Shown: positions 15,001-22,935 of the stretch, piece after piece | How the letters are laid out: every line of letters starts with the position of its first letter | Position numbering within the stretch: the stretch's first letter is position 1 | Assembly (NCBI GenBank): GCA_024195265.1 | Contig: JAJLRJ010000009.1 | Coordinates: 36,685,710 to 36,749,709 of the forward strand | Direction of reading: 5' to 3' | Length of the DNA: 64,000 nt | Source of the DNA: Dendrophyllia cribrosa | Taxonomy: Eukaryota; Cnidaria; Anthozoa; Scleractinia; Dendrophylliidae | Made by a program: the position numbers and the translations under genes | The notes under the pieces: model-generated | What the model was told of the DNA's origin: nothing | What the model saw: only the letters and a program-made list of their open reading frames with translations | Database searches by the model: none

Positions 15001-15578
15001 CCTACCGATTTTAAATGCCATTTGCCAGTAAACCTTGTCTAGACTAAATTCTTCATGCAACTGATCAGTTTTGCAGAAAATGATACCCTATTCTAGACCA
15101 AAAATCTTTGATTACTATACCCTATCAAAGACTAAACTGCCTGAAAACCATACCCTTCACAGCGGCACATACCTATATAGCTCATATATGGGAGTACCCC
15201 CCCCCCCCCCCCCCATCCCCAGAGCTCTGGTCAGGTACATGTACATGTATGTGATTCTATGATGATGAGATTATATAATTCATTACATTGCTTTATAGTG
15301 TGGTTAAATGATTATGAGAATCTGATTATCCATCACCTCCTTAATTTGAGACGTTTATTCCCAGAACAAAATACCCCGTTCAAGCGCATTTACATGTATG
15401 GATCCCAAATGGAAGACGTGGGGTTGGCATGAACAGACGACATATTATGCTCCCTTGCTACGTTAATTAACTGTTACAAATTCTTCTTAGGGGCAAGAAA
15501 ACAATTTAGTCACAATAAAAACGTTACGAAAGATTCACTTACCTCGTGAGGTCTACCTATTCTGGCTGGCAAAGGCAT
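12..15578 (-). CDS. GPS1: COP9 signalosome complex subunit 1 (CSN1), 5' part, nine exons
   Basis: CSN1 is a scaffold subunit of the COP9 signalosome, which removes NEDD8 from cullins. Exons on the minus strand, 5' to 3': 15578-15543, 7811-7722, 6212-6112, 5434-5357, 4344-4272, 3442-3381, 1678-1628, 806-722 and 89-12. All have AG/GT borders, phases join without a break, and they give 218 codons. Recognisable CSN1 stretches include MPLPARIG at the start, [51 protein letters not shown] and [10 protein letters not shown]. This is the N-terminal helical-repeat half; the PCI domain should lie beyond the left edge. Intron 1 (7812-15542) carries large mobile elements. The acceptor of exon 5 is a CAGCAG tandem, so one residue may be optional. 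I am very sure of the family; single exon borders could be off by a few bases. Confidence 0.95.
1192..1452. repeat. MITE with 12-bp terminal inverted repeats
   Basis: The ends read CAGGGTTCATAC and GTATGAACCCTG, and both sides carry the same 5-bp TTTTA (1187-1191 and 1453-1457), a likely target-site duplication. The inside is built from repeated CCATGACTTTCCATGACC-like phrases in both orientations. It lies in a CSN1 intron. The family was not identified. Confidence 0.8.
2525..2725. repeat. Near-perfect 200-bp palindromic foldback element
   Basis: Two arms of about 98 bases are inverted copies differing at about two positions, with a short centre near 2624. The arms begin AAATAGGCCATTTCC and include GAGGCTAGGTGCG. 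It would fold into one long hairpin. It sits in a CSN1 intron. Confidence 0.85.
2990..3275. repeat. Foldback MITE flanked by long direct repeats
   Basis: Inverted ends share AGAGCAGTTTTCAATTGA and neighbouring sequence with CAAAACCAAAG-type blocks. Immediately outside lie two ~62-base direct copies (2929-2991 and 3273-3334) containing CATCATTATTCTTTACAATG. Duplications of this length are not typical transposon target-site duplications. It lies in a CSN1 intron. Confidence 0.75.
3497..3645. repeat. Small foldback repeat
   Basis: The left end ATGTTGTGGTTCAAAT is repeated inverted at the right end, and the arms continue with GTCTCAGA-type matches. A partial copy of one end (CATTGTGGTTCAAATG) appears again near 4119-4134. 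It is in a CSN1 intron. Confidence 0.7.
3911..4028. repeat. GC-centred foldback repeat
   Basis: The arms pair CAGTTATTCATC with GATGAATAACTG and AACCAACTCGGCGC with GGCGCCTCGTTGGTT. The whole stretch forms one imperfect palindrome in a CSN1 intron. Confidence 0.75.
4432..4783 (-). repeat. tRNA-derived SINE, family 1, full copy
   Basis: On the minus strand the head contains box-A-like GGCGCAGTGGTGG and box-B-like GTGGTTTGAGGCC. A conserved body follows with TTTCCTTAGACAAGAAAC, a CACCCAGATGTATAAATGG-like phrase and an end near ACCGGGTTAAGCTG. Other copies of the body occur at 19880-20165 and 50913-51110. It lies in a CSN1 intron. Confidence 0.75.
4815..4950. repeat. Foldback repeat
   Basis: GGCCGTACTGGGAGAATATC near 4829 is matched by its inverse GATATTCTCCCAGTACGG near 4911, and outer arms pair ACCAAG with CTTGGT. 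It was inserted beside SINE sequence in a CSN1 intron. A smaller palindrome, GGTCCAATA...TATTGGACC, lies at about 5011-5040. Confidence 0.7.
5146..5320 (-). repeat. SINE family 1, headless fragment
   Basis: The minus strand shows the family 1 body in diverged form: CACATTGTCTTTC, GTGTATAAATT, GGACTAGCATC and CATGCTACAGAAGC. The tRNA-like head is missing. Confidence 0.6.
5780..6265. repeat. ACATGTAC microsatellite patches
   Basis: Runs of ACATGTACATGTAC occur around 5781-5795, 5824-5840 and 6241-6265. The same motif is scattered across the window. The short reading frame here is a by-product of the repeat. One CSN1 exon (6112-6212) lies between the patches. Confidence 0.7.
8255..9290. repeat. 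Large (about 1-kb) foldback element
   Basis: About 150 bases at the left (8258-8412) reappear inverted at the right (9130-9285), for example GAGAAACTTGTGTACCACC against GGTGGTACACAAGTTTCTC. The middle is AT-rich and shows no credible coding sequence. It lies in CSN1 intron 1. Confidence 0.8.
9389..9988. repeat. Foldback element with ~130-bp inverted repeats
   Basis: The ends read ACAGTCAAAC and GTTTGACTGT (one inner difference), and the arms stay similar for about 130 bases, including CCGCAACATTGG and GAGCAAGTT blocks. The ORF running through it is not supported by any family. It directly abuts the next MITE at 9989. Confidence 0.85.
9989..10374. repeat. MITE family A, copy 1
   Basis: Ends resemble AAGGGACACTGTCC with its inverse. 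The interior carries family marks: CTTGCTTTATTTATCTTGAA, CACAAGAATGGCAATTTTG and TATAGAATCTTTTTATCCAA. Two further copies lie at 34033-34426 and 47538-47912. Confidence 0.85.
10661..10745 (+). repeat. Left terminal inverted repeat of the ISL2EU element
   Basis: This begins AGACCTTACCCGCG and runs through the ATGGCGGACA start of the YqaJ gene at 10736. It matches the inverse of 14876-14960 except T for A at 10727. Confidence 0.85.
10736..12543 (+). pseudogene. Transposon-encoded SWIM zinc finger / YqaJ exonuclease-like protein, two exons, one frameshift
   Basis: Exon 1 runs 10736-11239 and exon 2 runs 11399-12543. The 159-bp intron has GT...AG ends and phase 1 on both sides. Exon 1 carries a SWIM-type zinc finger ([13 protein letters not shown]). 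Exon 2 carries the YqaJ/lambda-exonuclease-like core with [35 protein letters not shown] and [11 protein letters not shown], including the acidic and ExK-type residues. Near 10866 the frame shifts: the start [11 protein letters not shown] and the SWIM part are in different frames, consistent with one missing A in the AAAA run. The gene is therefore broken unless this is a read error. Its start codon lies inside the terminal repeat. Its role is probably to help transposition or DNA processing (inference). Confidence 0.8.
13320..14885 (-). CDS. THAP-domain DDE transposase (ISL2EU type), intact, 521 residues
   Basis: The N terminus has a THAP zinc finger, CCVPDC at residues 22-27 with the closing CERH at 78-81, which should bind the transposon ends. 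A coiled-coil-like stretch (about residues 150-215, rich in K, E and L) may mediate pairing. The C-terminal half is a DDE_4-type nuclease: D near 352 in IIDCTEIF, D near 429 in IMADRGF and E near 477 in RIHVERI, with GSLSDKEI between. No stop or frameshift is seen. The ATG at 14885 was chosen because the upstream in-frame start is only GTG. The corresponding ATG in the other terminal repeat sits at the same distance (base 76) from the end. Confidence 0.9.
   Translation of the reverse strand: MADTPIADDCFRSSPGGRSKYCCVPDCHNAFYDNEGNKTGISFFSFPLNAKIKNRWLLAIKRQEHRDGFVVTGYTKICERHFRPEEIKKHLNGRKDLKDKTTTPSKFSWNTSSTAFVRKSPKKRCLEVSFKQNENVKLKCDQQEKENSTIAKQNTQVCKDCVYLRNVVEKLNSKVCTLIKEKSDVEKENSELKGDIEKLKKQQFYSNNIRKQEDVFKSFTGLPPEKFDILFQFLSPGENANNLKYHEASKKASDEPEKCKFKEGSKPGMSPKLDVIEQLFMFLVWLRCGFGQKHLAWLFGIGKSTVSRYLITWSNYLYFCLGSIPIWPSKDQVTSSMPICFKDSYPSTRCIIDCTEIFVQVPSSLITQSALYSHYEHHVTYKALVGISPSGAITFVSQLYPGSLSDKEIVARCGILNPGLWDKGDSIMADRGFTIQDLLDPLGVKLNIPAFLDDKEQLDKEDVVLSQTIASVRIHVERIIARIKKFKILKTEIPLNLNGTINQIWTVACLLCNFMDPLIKQ
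14876..14960 (-). repeat. Right terminal inverted repeat of the ISL2EU element
   Basis: This is the inverse of 10661-10745 with about one difference, and it contains the transposase start codon. The adjacent AT at 14961-14962 is the target-site duplication. Confidence 0.85.
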
Positions 15579-16282
15579 TTTCCTTGATAGAAATTTCCTT
15601 TTATGCAGAAAAGCTCTCAAAACATTTCATAACTTTGCCTCTGTCAATACGTACGTCATGTAAGAGGACACTAAATGTTTACCAGCGGCATACAAATAAT
15701 GGAACTTTCATTCATGTAGCGATCACCAAAAGTGTCGCTTCCGCGCCGCAGGCAACTGGCCCTTGGGTCGTGGTTGTCTCGATCTCGGAGCTTCTTGGGG
15801 CTCGGCTACGTTACTGGCTAGGAAAGAAACCCTCGAAGCCTTTTTTGGCCTATTTGTTTGTTTTCTTGTATTGCTTGTATTTATGTTAACTTTTTTCTAG
15901 GAGGAATTAGGTTTTGAAGCAAGCCCGGAAAGTTTTCCGTTGTGCTTCGTTGTGTGACAAAAAAGGGAAAAATAGAATGACGTCATCACACTTGCGCCTT
16001 GCGTAATTTGACTCCTCGATCCGTCTCGCTGTGAAAGTGCATGTAGCTTACCTTCACAAAAATAGGTTTCTTAATCAAGGTTTTGTAAGCTTTATACAAA
16101 ATCTATGACAGTCTCCAAAAAGAAGTAACGTTCTGATCATCAAAGTGCTCGTATAGTTCCTCAGTTTAGCCGTCAAATACAACATGTTTGAACAATGGCT
16201 TCCTGCAAAGTCAAATCCATTTTCCGGGAAGTACAGCCTTGCACCTTGTCCTCTCTTTAGTGCTAACTAAAGACGTTTGAAA
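15579..16282. promoter_or_regulatory. Head-to-head promoter region between CSN1 and the nuclear receptor
   Basis: The two start codons face away from each other 704 bases apart, so both promoters must lie here or overlap. A perfect cAMP-response element TGACGTCA sits at 15978-15985. No clear TATA box stands out. The small reading frame at 15584-15889 has no family resemblance and was not accepted. Confidence 0.6.
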
Positions 16283-19200
16283 ATGTCAGATACTGACGAT
16301 CAAAGCGAGAAGTGGTGCACTGTATGCAGTGACAAATCTTCAGGATACCATTATGGTGCAAACACTTGCGAGGGGTGCAAAAGTTTCTTCAAAAGAACGG
16401 TGCAAAAAGATCTTCTTGACAAATACGAGTGCAGTGGAAACGACGACTGTCCAGTGGACAAAAAATCCCGGGCCAAATGCCAGTCCTGCAGACTGAACAA
16501 GTGCTTTGCGGTGGGGATGGTTGCAGAAGGTATTTTTTTTAATCTTATGAAGGTCTATACTTGAAACCAAAATTAATGATTATTTTTAAGCTTATAAGCA
16601 TAATTGTATAAAATATGTCTCCACGATGAGCCCGTCTTAGAAAAAAAAATTATAGTCGCGCCGTCTCGAATTTATACCACTCCAGTCTAAGCTACAACGA
16701 TCATGACCTTCTATAATGCAAAAGGTTACGTACCACAATCTTGTTTAATTTTGTGGACGTTGCTCGATTTTATTATTTTTTACCCCTGAGAGGTTCCAGA
16801 GCAATTTCATATTTTTTTGAATTGCAAACACTCCACTGACATTATACCTTTTGAGTACATGTTAGGAGTTATATGAAAAAGGTACACGTACAACTGGTAA
16901 CATAATATTAGGGATAAAAAAAATAACATTTAAACCCTGTCTAAAAAAGTTTCTGAAGCAAACTTGCCACATGTGTGCTACATGTAGGTAGCCATTTTAG
17001 CTGATCACAGCAAAATTGGTATATTTACTTCTGGACTGTGGACTCTGCAATGTGTGTGGATTGTAGACTGTAGACTGACATGGACTATGGACTCAGTACT
17101 TGACTTTATTATATGGCAAACTGGTCCACGATGAAAAGGAGCATTCCGATTGGTTCCCTGAGCAGTCCGAATTTTGCAGTACGGACCACTGAGATGTACC
17201 GCTTATGAACTCATTTCACCAAATTTCTTTTATAAAACAAGGAACAAATTAAACTGTTTGCCATTAAGTAGAAACATTTTTCCTCATGTTTGGCAGACAA
17301 TGGAATCCTGATTTTTCGAATACTCGATTTTTCGAAACTCGCGATTATTCAAACCAAAACTCGTTTCCCTTGGATTTGATTTCAGTCAATACCCCCTGCG
17401 ATTTTTCGAACTCCCGATTTTTTGAACCAATTTCCATTTTCCTTGGAGGTTTGAAAAATCGGGATTCCACTGTATAATAAAAACTTTATTGAACTACAAT
17501 GTAGCTTGTTCGATTCGTATTGCGAAATATTTGTCTCGTTCCTTTTTTGCAAGTTTATGGACCTCAAACTTGCAAAAAAAGAACTCGACCAATATTTTCC
17601 CAATGTGACCTCGTGCTAGTTCAGTAACACCTATGTACTGGACTGTTGCGGATTGTAGACTGTCAATCTGTGGACTGGACTGTGAACTGTGGACCATGGA
17701 TTGCTGATCGTAGACTGTAGACGAAAAGGACCAGACACAAGAAACTTAACAGAGAACTCAGAGCAGAATGCATTTGTTCGTGAACCACAAACTGTTGTAA
17801 AGCACATTTGAGTTTCACGTAGAAAGTGTGCTATATAAATGTCTGTCATTATTATTATTAGTATTATTATTATTGACTGCAAATTGAGTTTTTGACAGGC
17901 TTGCAGTTCACATGCAATTGCATTCTGCTCCCAGTTCTCTGTTAGTTTACTTTTCTCTGATATTGAATGGACTTGGGACTATGAACTGTATACAAACTGC
18001 AGACTGTGGATTATTGACAGCAGGCTGTGGACTGGACTGCAGGAACTCCAAGATGGCGGATCCAAGATGGGAGCTCTGCAAATAATTGTGGTCATCTCTA
18101 TTTAACATTAGATAATAAGTTATGATGTTACCGTCAACATAAAACCACCTTGCCTTGTAGAGGACACGATGGGCTATCTGTTGGAGATGAAATGAGGTTA
18201 AAAAATATCGCCACATAGCAAAAACCGAAGTGGGTGTTCTACACTGTAGTGAACTGCCCCCTCCTGCGGGGGTATAAATTTACTTGTATGTCACAACACA
18301 CAATTCCTGATTCATGTCACCAAGATTCACATCTTGAGATGTGCTAAAATTAGGTAACCTGGGAACAGCCAGTGGAATAATAACAAATGTTTGAATCAAT
18401 TGTCACTCCATTTTGTCCTTTTAAATTTTAATTTTTATTGAGAACTGTGTACTAAATATTAATTTTACACTTTTTTTTTACAGGAGTAAGAAAAGAAAAG
18501 AAGCGTGGCGGGCGATCATTCTATCCATTGAAGAAACAAAAATGTCAACAAGAAACTCAGACACCTTCAAATGAAAATACTAGAAGTGATATCAAATATT
18601 GCTCTGAACTAATTGAAAACTTGATGAGCAGTAGTCCATGCATTATTCCTCCAGGAGACACAACAAAGAACTCCAGTGACACTGTTGAAGAAAGCAAGGA
18701 AGGAATACTAACTAGGCTTTCCAATGCAATCACTAAGGAACTGTACTTGATTGTAGAGTGGGCCAAACTTGTTCCAGGGTTTGACGAGCTTTGTCGACAG
18801 GACCAGATAGCTCTTTTGACAGCTGGCGGCATGGAACTTATTGTATTCAGGGTTATTTATAGATCTATTCCATATAAGGAACATGTGTATATGAACACCA
18901 CTTCACTGCTGCTAAGGGAAGATTGTTACAATGTACTAAACAAAGAAATCGTCGACATGATCTTAGATGTTGTGGAAAGACTACGGCCCCTCTCTATTGA
19001 TGATGTGGAATTTGCTTGTTTGAAGACTATTCTTCTAGTAGATCCAGGTATCAATGCACGAAGCTGACATGCTTGACTGACAACTTTACTGCATGGTATT
19101 GCAAAGTTTGTTGTTAAATTGGGTACTTCAAGCTACGAACTAGCCAATTACGTTGAGAAGTGCAGAACGTAATTGGAAACTTGTATACGAACTTCATTCC

Positions 19201-21018
19201 CACCGAAGTACCAAGTCAACATTTCCATCATCTTATACAAGACAGTTATGTACTTTGGGGGGGGGGGGGTATAAAGTTGTGAACTACTGTATGTTTCGTT
19301 CTTCACAACGTAATTGGCTAATTTTCCAACAAACTTTGCAACACCATGCAGTACATGCAGTTATGTGAAAACAACTGTAATTAGTTACCATATTTTTAAT
19401 GACTGCAGCATACATGCATTGAGAAACCTACCCCCCCCCCCCCCCCCCCCTTCCTCCTCCCAGGGGTCACTCCCAAATAAAATTAAAGTAATGGGAGACC
19501 AGCAGATAGATAATATGGGACATTTTTGGCTATTCAGACTTTGACTGACCCCCACTACACTATCTGCAAGGACATGCAGTCAGTGCATGTACAAATTCAA
19601 TGTACATGACAGCTTTCCATTCGCCACTTTAGAAACAAGAAGGAAACTGGGCCAAGTGAACTTTTGCAACGACTTATGAGACTGTTACTGGGGACAGAGA
19701 CAAAAGAAGCATCCCCTGTAATGATCCCAAAAGTCGTCATGAAAGTCCATTTGGCCTAGTTTCCTTTTCGTTTCTAAAGTGGCAAATTGTGTCTAAGCTG
19801 ACCATAAAAAAGTATCAAGTATCGACCTTTCTAAAAGCCTGTAAACAATAACTAGAGGTATGTGATCTATGAAGGTGCAGTACATGTACATGGTCTAGTG
19901 GTTAGTGCGTTGGACTTTCAACCTATAGCTGAAGGTCGGTGACTTGCTTAGCTTATCTCCATGTTATATCTGCCATCGTGTTGTTTCCTTGAACAAGAAA
20001 CTTTGCTCCACTGTGTCTCACTCCACCCAGGTGTATATATGGGTACCGGCGACATAATGCTTGGAGGTAACCTTGTGATGGACTTGCATCCCATGCAGGG
20101 GGGAGTAGTTATACTCTCAGTCGCTTCATGCTACAGAAACCGGGTTAAGCTCTGGCAGTTGTGAGCCATTAGGCTTGTCAAGACTTATCTATATGACCTA
20201 AAAGGGAGAAAAAAGTAAAACTCTAACCAGTTTAAACGTCAATAATAATTCGGTCAGTACAAAATGCAGACTGTAGACTGGGTCTAAAATGCAGACTGCA
20301 GACTGCAGACTGGGTATAAAGTGCAAACTAAGTCAACTGAGACCAAAATTGAGTATAAAATGCAGACCATCCAAGAGCAATGTTTTTAACATACCCCAGT
20401 GTCACGTTATCGCCTTTCTGGCTGAGTGTATCAGCTGCTAAAAGTTTCCTTCTGCAGTCTGCATTTTGTACATATTATATCAATATCTGGATTTTTTTTA
20501 CAAATTTACTGATCTGTGAAGACTATGTTTGTTTAATTAAGCAAAACTGTGTCAATAGTCTTTCTTTCAATTACCATATAGCCTGCGTGGCTGACGTAAA
20601 TGGGGAGGGGGGAGGGGCGTGAAAAAGGAGATGCAGAGAAGGGAAGAAATGAACAAATGGGGGTCTTTATTGCAGGCATCCTTTCTCTCTCTCTCCCCAG
20701 TTCCCTTCTCCCCGATGCCTGCTATACAGGCTAATTAACATATTACTTGCCCTTTCCTTTACAGAGACATCAGGGCTTTCTGACAAGGTAGCTGTTGCAG
20801 AGCTGCAAGGTGCATTTCTCGCAGCTCTTAAAGAGCATATGAAAGCCACATACCCAGACCAAAATGGACGTTTTGCAAAGTTGCTGCTTCGTCTTCCAGC
20901 CTTGCGTGATGTATGCACAAAGGGTTATCAGTACTTCCTGTTAGTGAGGGCTAAGTTGGAAGGAGAGGTGCCCATGTCAACTCTGTTACAAGAAATGTTT
21001 GAATCTGCAAGGTTTTAG
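16283..21018 (+). CDS. Nuclear receptor, complete, three exons, 354 residues
   Basis: This is a ligand-type transcription factor. Exons are 16283-16529, 18484-19047 and 20765-21018, with phases 1 and 1 joining cleanly. Exon 1 encodes the two-zinc-finger DNA-binding domain ([15 protein letters not shown]-box in [13 protein letters not shown], then [19 protein letters not shown]). Exon 2 begins with the [11 protein letters not shown] extension and holds most of the ligand-binding domain, including [18 protein letters not shown]. Exon 3 ends with [15 protein letters not shown] and the AF-2 helix LLQEMFE. The EGCKS P-box is that of COUP-TF receptors, while [15 protein letters not shown] and RGGR recall NR3/NR4A/NR5 receptors, so I leave the subfamily open. 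The true start is the ATG at 16283. It is divergent from CSN1. Confidence 0.93.
17034..18045. repeat. Diverged GACTGTA/GACTGTG simple-repeat patches in receptor intron 1
   Basis: Clusters of TGTAGACTGTAGACTG and TGGACTGGACTGTG occur at about 17034-17105, 17637-17725 and 17960-18045. Another lies at about 20265-20320 in intron 2 (CAGACTGCAGACTGCAGACT). They are separate patches of one simple repeat with ordinary intron sequence between. Confidence 0.6.
17297..17475. repeat. pogo/Tigger-like MITE fragment
   Basis: The left end AATGGAATCCTGATTTTTCG and the right end AAAAATCGGGATTCCACTGT are inverted relatives. Internal CGATTTTTCGAA phrases repeat. The right end is followed by TA, as expected for the Tc1/pogo group. 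Confidence 0.6.
19150..19550. repeat. Imperfect inverted repeat with G- and C-tracts in receptor intron 2
   Basis: Sequence before and after the GGGGGGGGGGG run (19255-19270) contains inverted relatives, for example ACGTAATTGGAAACTTG-like against its inverse near 19309. A long C-run follows at 19430-19451. No coding support was found. Confidence 0.4.
19880..20165 (+). repeat. SINE family 1, full copy
   Basis: The tRNA-like head has TGGTCTAGTGGTTAGTGCG (box A region) and the body has TTTCCTTGAACAAGAAAC, GGGTACCGGCGACATAATG, GGGGGGAGTAGT and CAGAAACCGGGTTAAGCTC. It matches the body of the copies at 4432-4783 (minus) and 50913-51110 (plus). It lies in receptor intron 2. Confidence 0.8.
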
Positions 21019-22514
21019 CCAAATAAGGAAAAAAAAATGATTGATTTTTTGTAGACAAGCTTGATAAATTGCATAGTTTACTAGGCTTCAAACAATTAAA
21101 TTATTTTTTTTAGTATCGACTTTTTACAAAGTAAAATATATTTTTTCTAAACTTGTAAAACATATGTCATTATCAATAGTCCCTTAAATGTTTTCTTCCA
21201 GTGCTATAAGCTAGCTTCCAGTGTAAGACTGACTGCCACTTGCAAGTTGTGGCAATGAAATTCCATTCCCTAAAAGTTTCTGTGTTAAACTAACACAGAA
21301 ACACACAACAAAGGAATCCAAACAGACAATAATTATAATTAAAATAAATTAACATAATTACTAACATAATAATTATTATTATGTTAATTATTATGTGCAT
21401 GCTCAATGCAATCAACGTTATCCTCTTTGTTTAAAGTTGTGACAAATGTTTTCAAAAATTGAAAGTTGTTTAAAGGTGGTTCCATCTATGATATAGTATC
21501 TTCTAATTGTAGACTTCAGGCTTGTTGCTACTCTCAGCAAATAAAACAACAGAAAACTGTTAAGTTAGTTTACCTACAAAAGTTGTTTATTGATCGTAAT
21601 ATGGAGTTATTTTCATTTTGTAAACAATTGATTTTTGTTATGGAGTGTTTCCTCAGAAACATACTTAAAAACGAGCGGGGTCATAGCTGTCCAAACGATG
21701 TCTGTGATCGGCGAACGATACAATTGATATATCACTCGAACAATGCCCCTATCCCTAGTCCCTATCCCAGTTGGACAAATCTATTGTTTTCTTAGCGAAT
21801 CACAGACATCGTTTGGACAAGTGCAGGACTACCCTTTAAAACAGGTCGAAGCCAAGTTTTTATTGGGTATGGAGTAAAATTAATTAAGTTAAGATATTTT
21901 TGGACAAATTATGTAATGTTAGTGTATAAAGTAATGAAGAAAAAAAGCAGTACATGTAGGCAATTCAGATTTATCATCAGTTTATTTGTTTAGTTTTTTT
22001 TTTTTTTTTTTTTCATATAATCATGTTGACGCGATGGCAAGAGGTTGTACTGATAATGTGCATTTAAATCTAATGGCAACAAGACACAGTATATCAAATA
22101 CTGAGCTATAAAGTTAAAGCATCAACTTCTGCTATGGCCAGCAAATCGGTGCAAAATTCAAGGCATTGAAATATTTCTGTTAGTTTCAACCAAAGTCGTT
22201 CCAGCTCAAGCTTTTTCCTCCCACATTCAACCCATTATTTTCAAGGTCAAGCCATGCAGCCATATCACAATCAAGTTCGTTCTCACTTCAGTCAAGTTCA
22301 AGCTAGAATTTTCAGCTCACATTCAGCACTTTTCAAGTTCAGCACAAACGTTCAACCACAGGAAAACACGATCAACAAACTCTACTGAAAATGCTGTCAA
22401 CAAAACTTGCATCCCTTTCATCGACAGCACCAATTTGGCTACCATACACTGCAGGCATTGTATCTCTTAGCTTACTTTTTACTCTTTATGTAAATGATAA
22501 TCATTAACCTAGGA
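21019..22514. other. Downstream of the receptor; no gene seen
   Basis: This holds the presumed 3' untranslated region and AT-rich spacer. One clean hairpin lies at 21688-21819, where CCAAACGATGTCTGTGAT is matched exactly by its inverse. A long T run is at about 21994-22012. The 109-codon reading frame across the hairpin has no family support. Confidence 0.5.
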
Positions 22515-22935
22515 TCAATACACTAATATCACGCTAGCATGGCATGAAAATATATTTAATTTTATAGGGGAAAGAGTGCAGTGTCAAATCAGCACATTAA
22601 TATTAGTAAAACTGCCGTAAAGTTTCGTAAAGATTGCTCGTATACTGACGGAGATATGAGCTTTCGAAACTTAGTACTCTGGCCTAATTTTTACGAAGAA
22701 ATGTATGGGAAAAATACGAAAACGAGGCTGGATGGGCTATCTATGCCCGTCCACCATACATTTGTTTGTGAAAATGCTCAGTTTTAAAATTTCATATCTT
22801 CGTCAGTTTTCTAGCAATCTTTTCAAAACTTTGTAGTTTTACTAATATCGATATGCTGAATTTGATGCTGGGCTCTTTTTCCCAATAAACCAAATATATT
22901 TTTTGTACCATGCTAGCGTGATATTGGTCTATTGT
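22515..22935. repeat. Foldback MITE, 420 bp
   Basis: The ends are inverted: ATATCACGCTAGCATGG at the left and CCATGCTAGCGTGATATT at the right. The similarity runs imperfectly for over 150 bases per arm, including GATATGAG/CTTATATC-like and AGTAAAACT blocks. Confidence 0.8.

Larger units (their letters stand above)
10489..15235. repeat. Older repeat split by the ISL2EU insertion
   Basis: The left part (10489-10660) and right part (14963-15235) share a vocabulary of TCTAGACTAAA, TACCCTA and CTAGACC phrases. Their outer ends are roughly inverted: CTCTGGCCGGGGGTAC against GGGAGTACCCCC...CCAGAGCTCTGG. I infer one ~450-bp repeat interrupted by the transposon. Confidence 0.5.

Noticed and set aside
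15584..15889. 101-codon frame between CSN1 and the receptor
   Set aside because: It overlaps the presumed promoter region, has no family resemblance and shows no splice-consistent continuation.
16283..16564. First receptor exon as a stand-alone 95-residue DNA-binding protein
   Set aside because: A clear donor at 16530 and phase-matched exons downstream give the ligand-binding domain; the tail past 16529 is intron.
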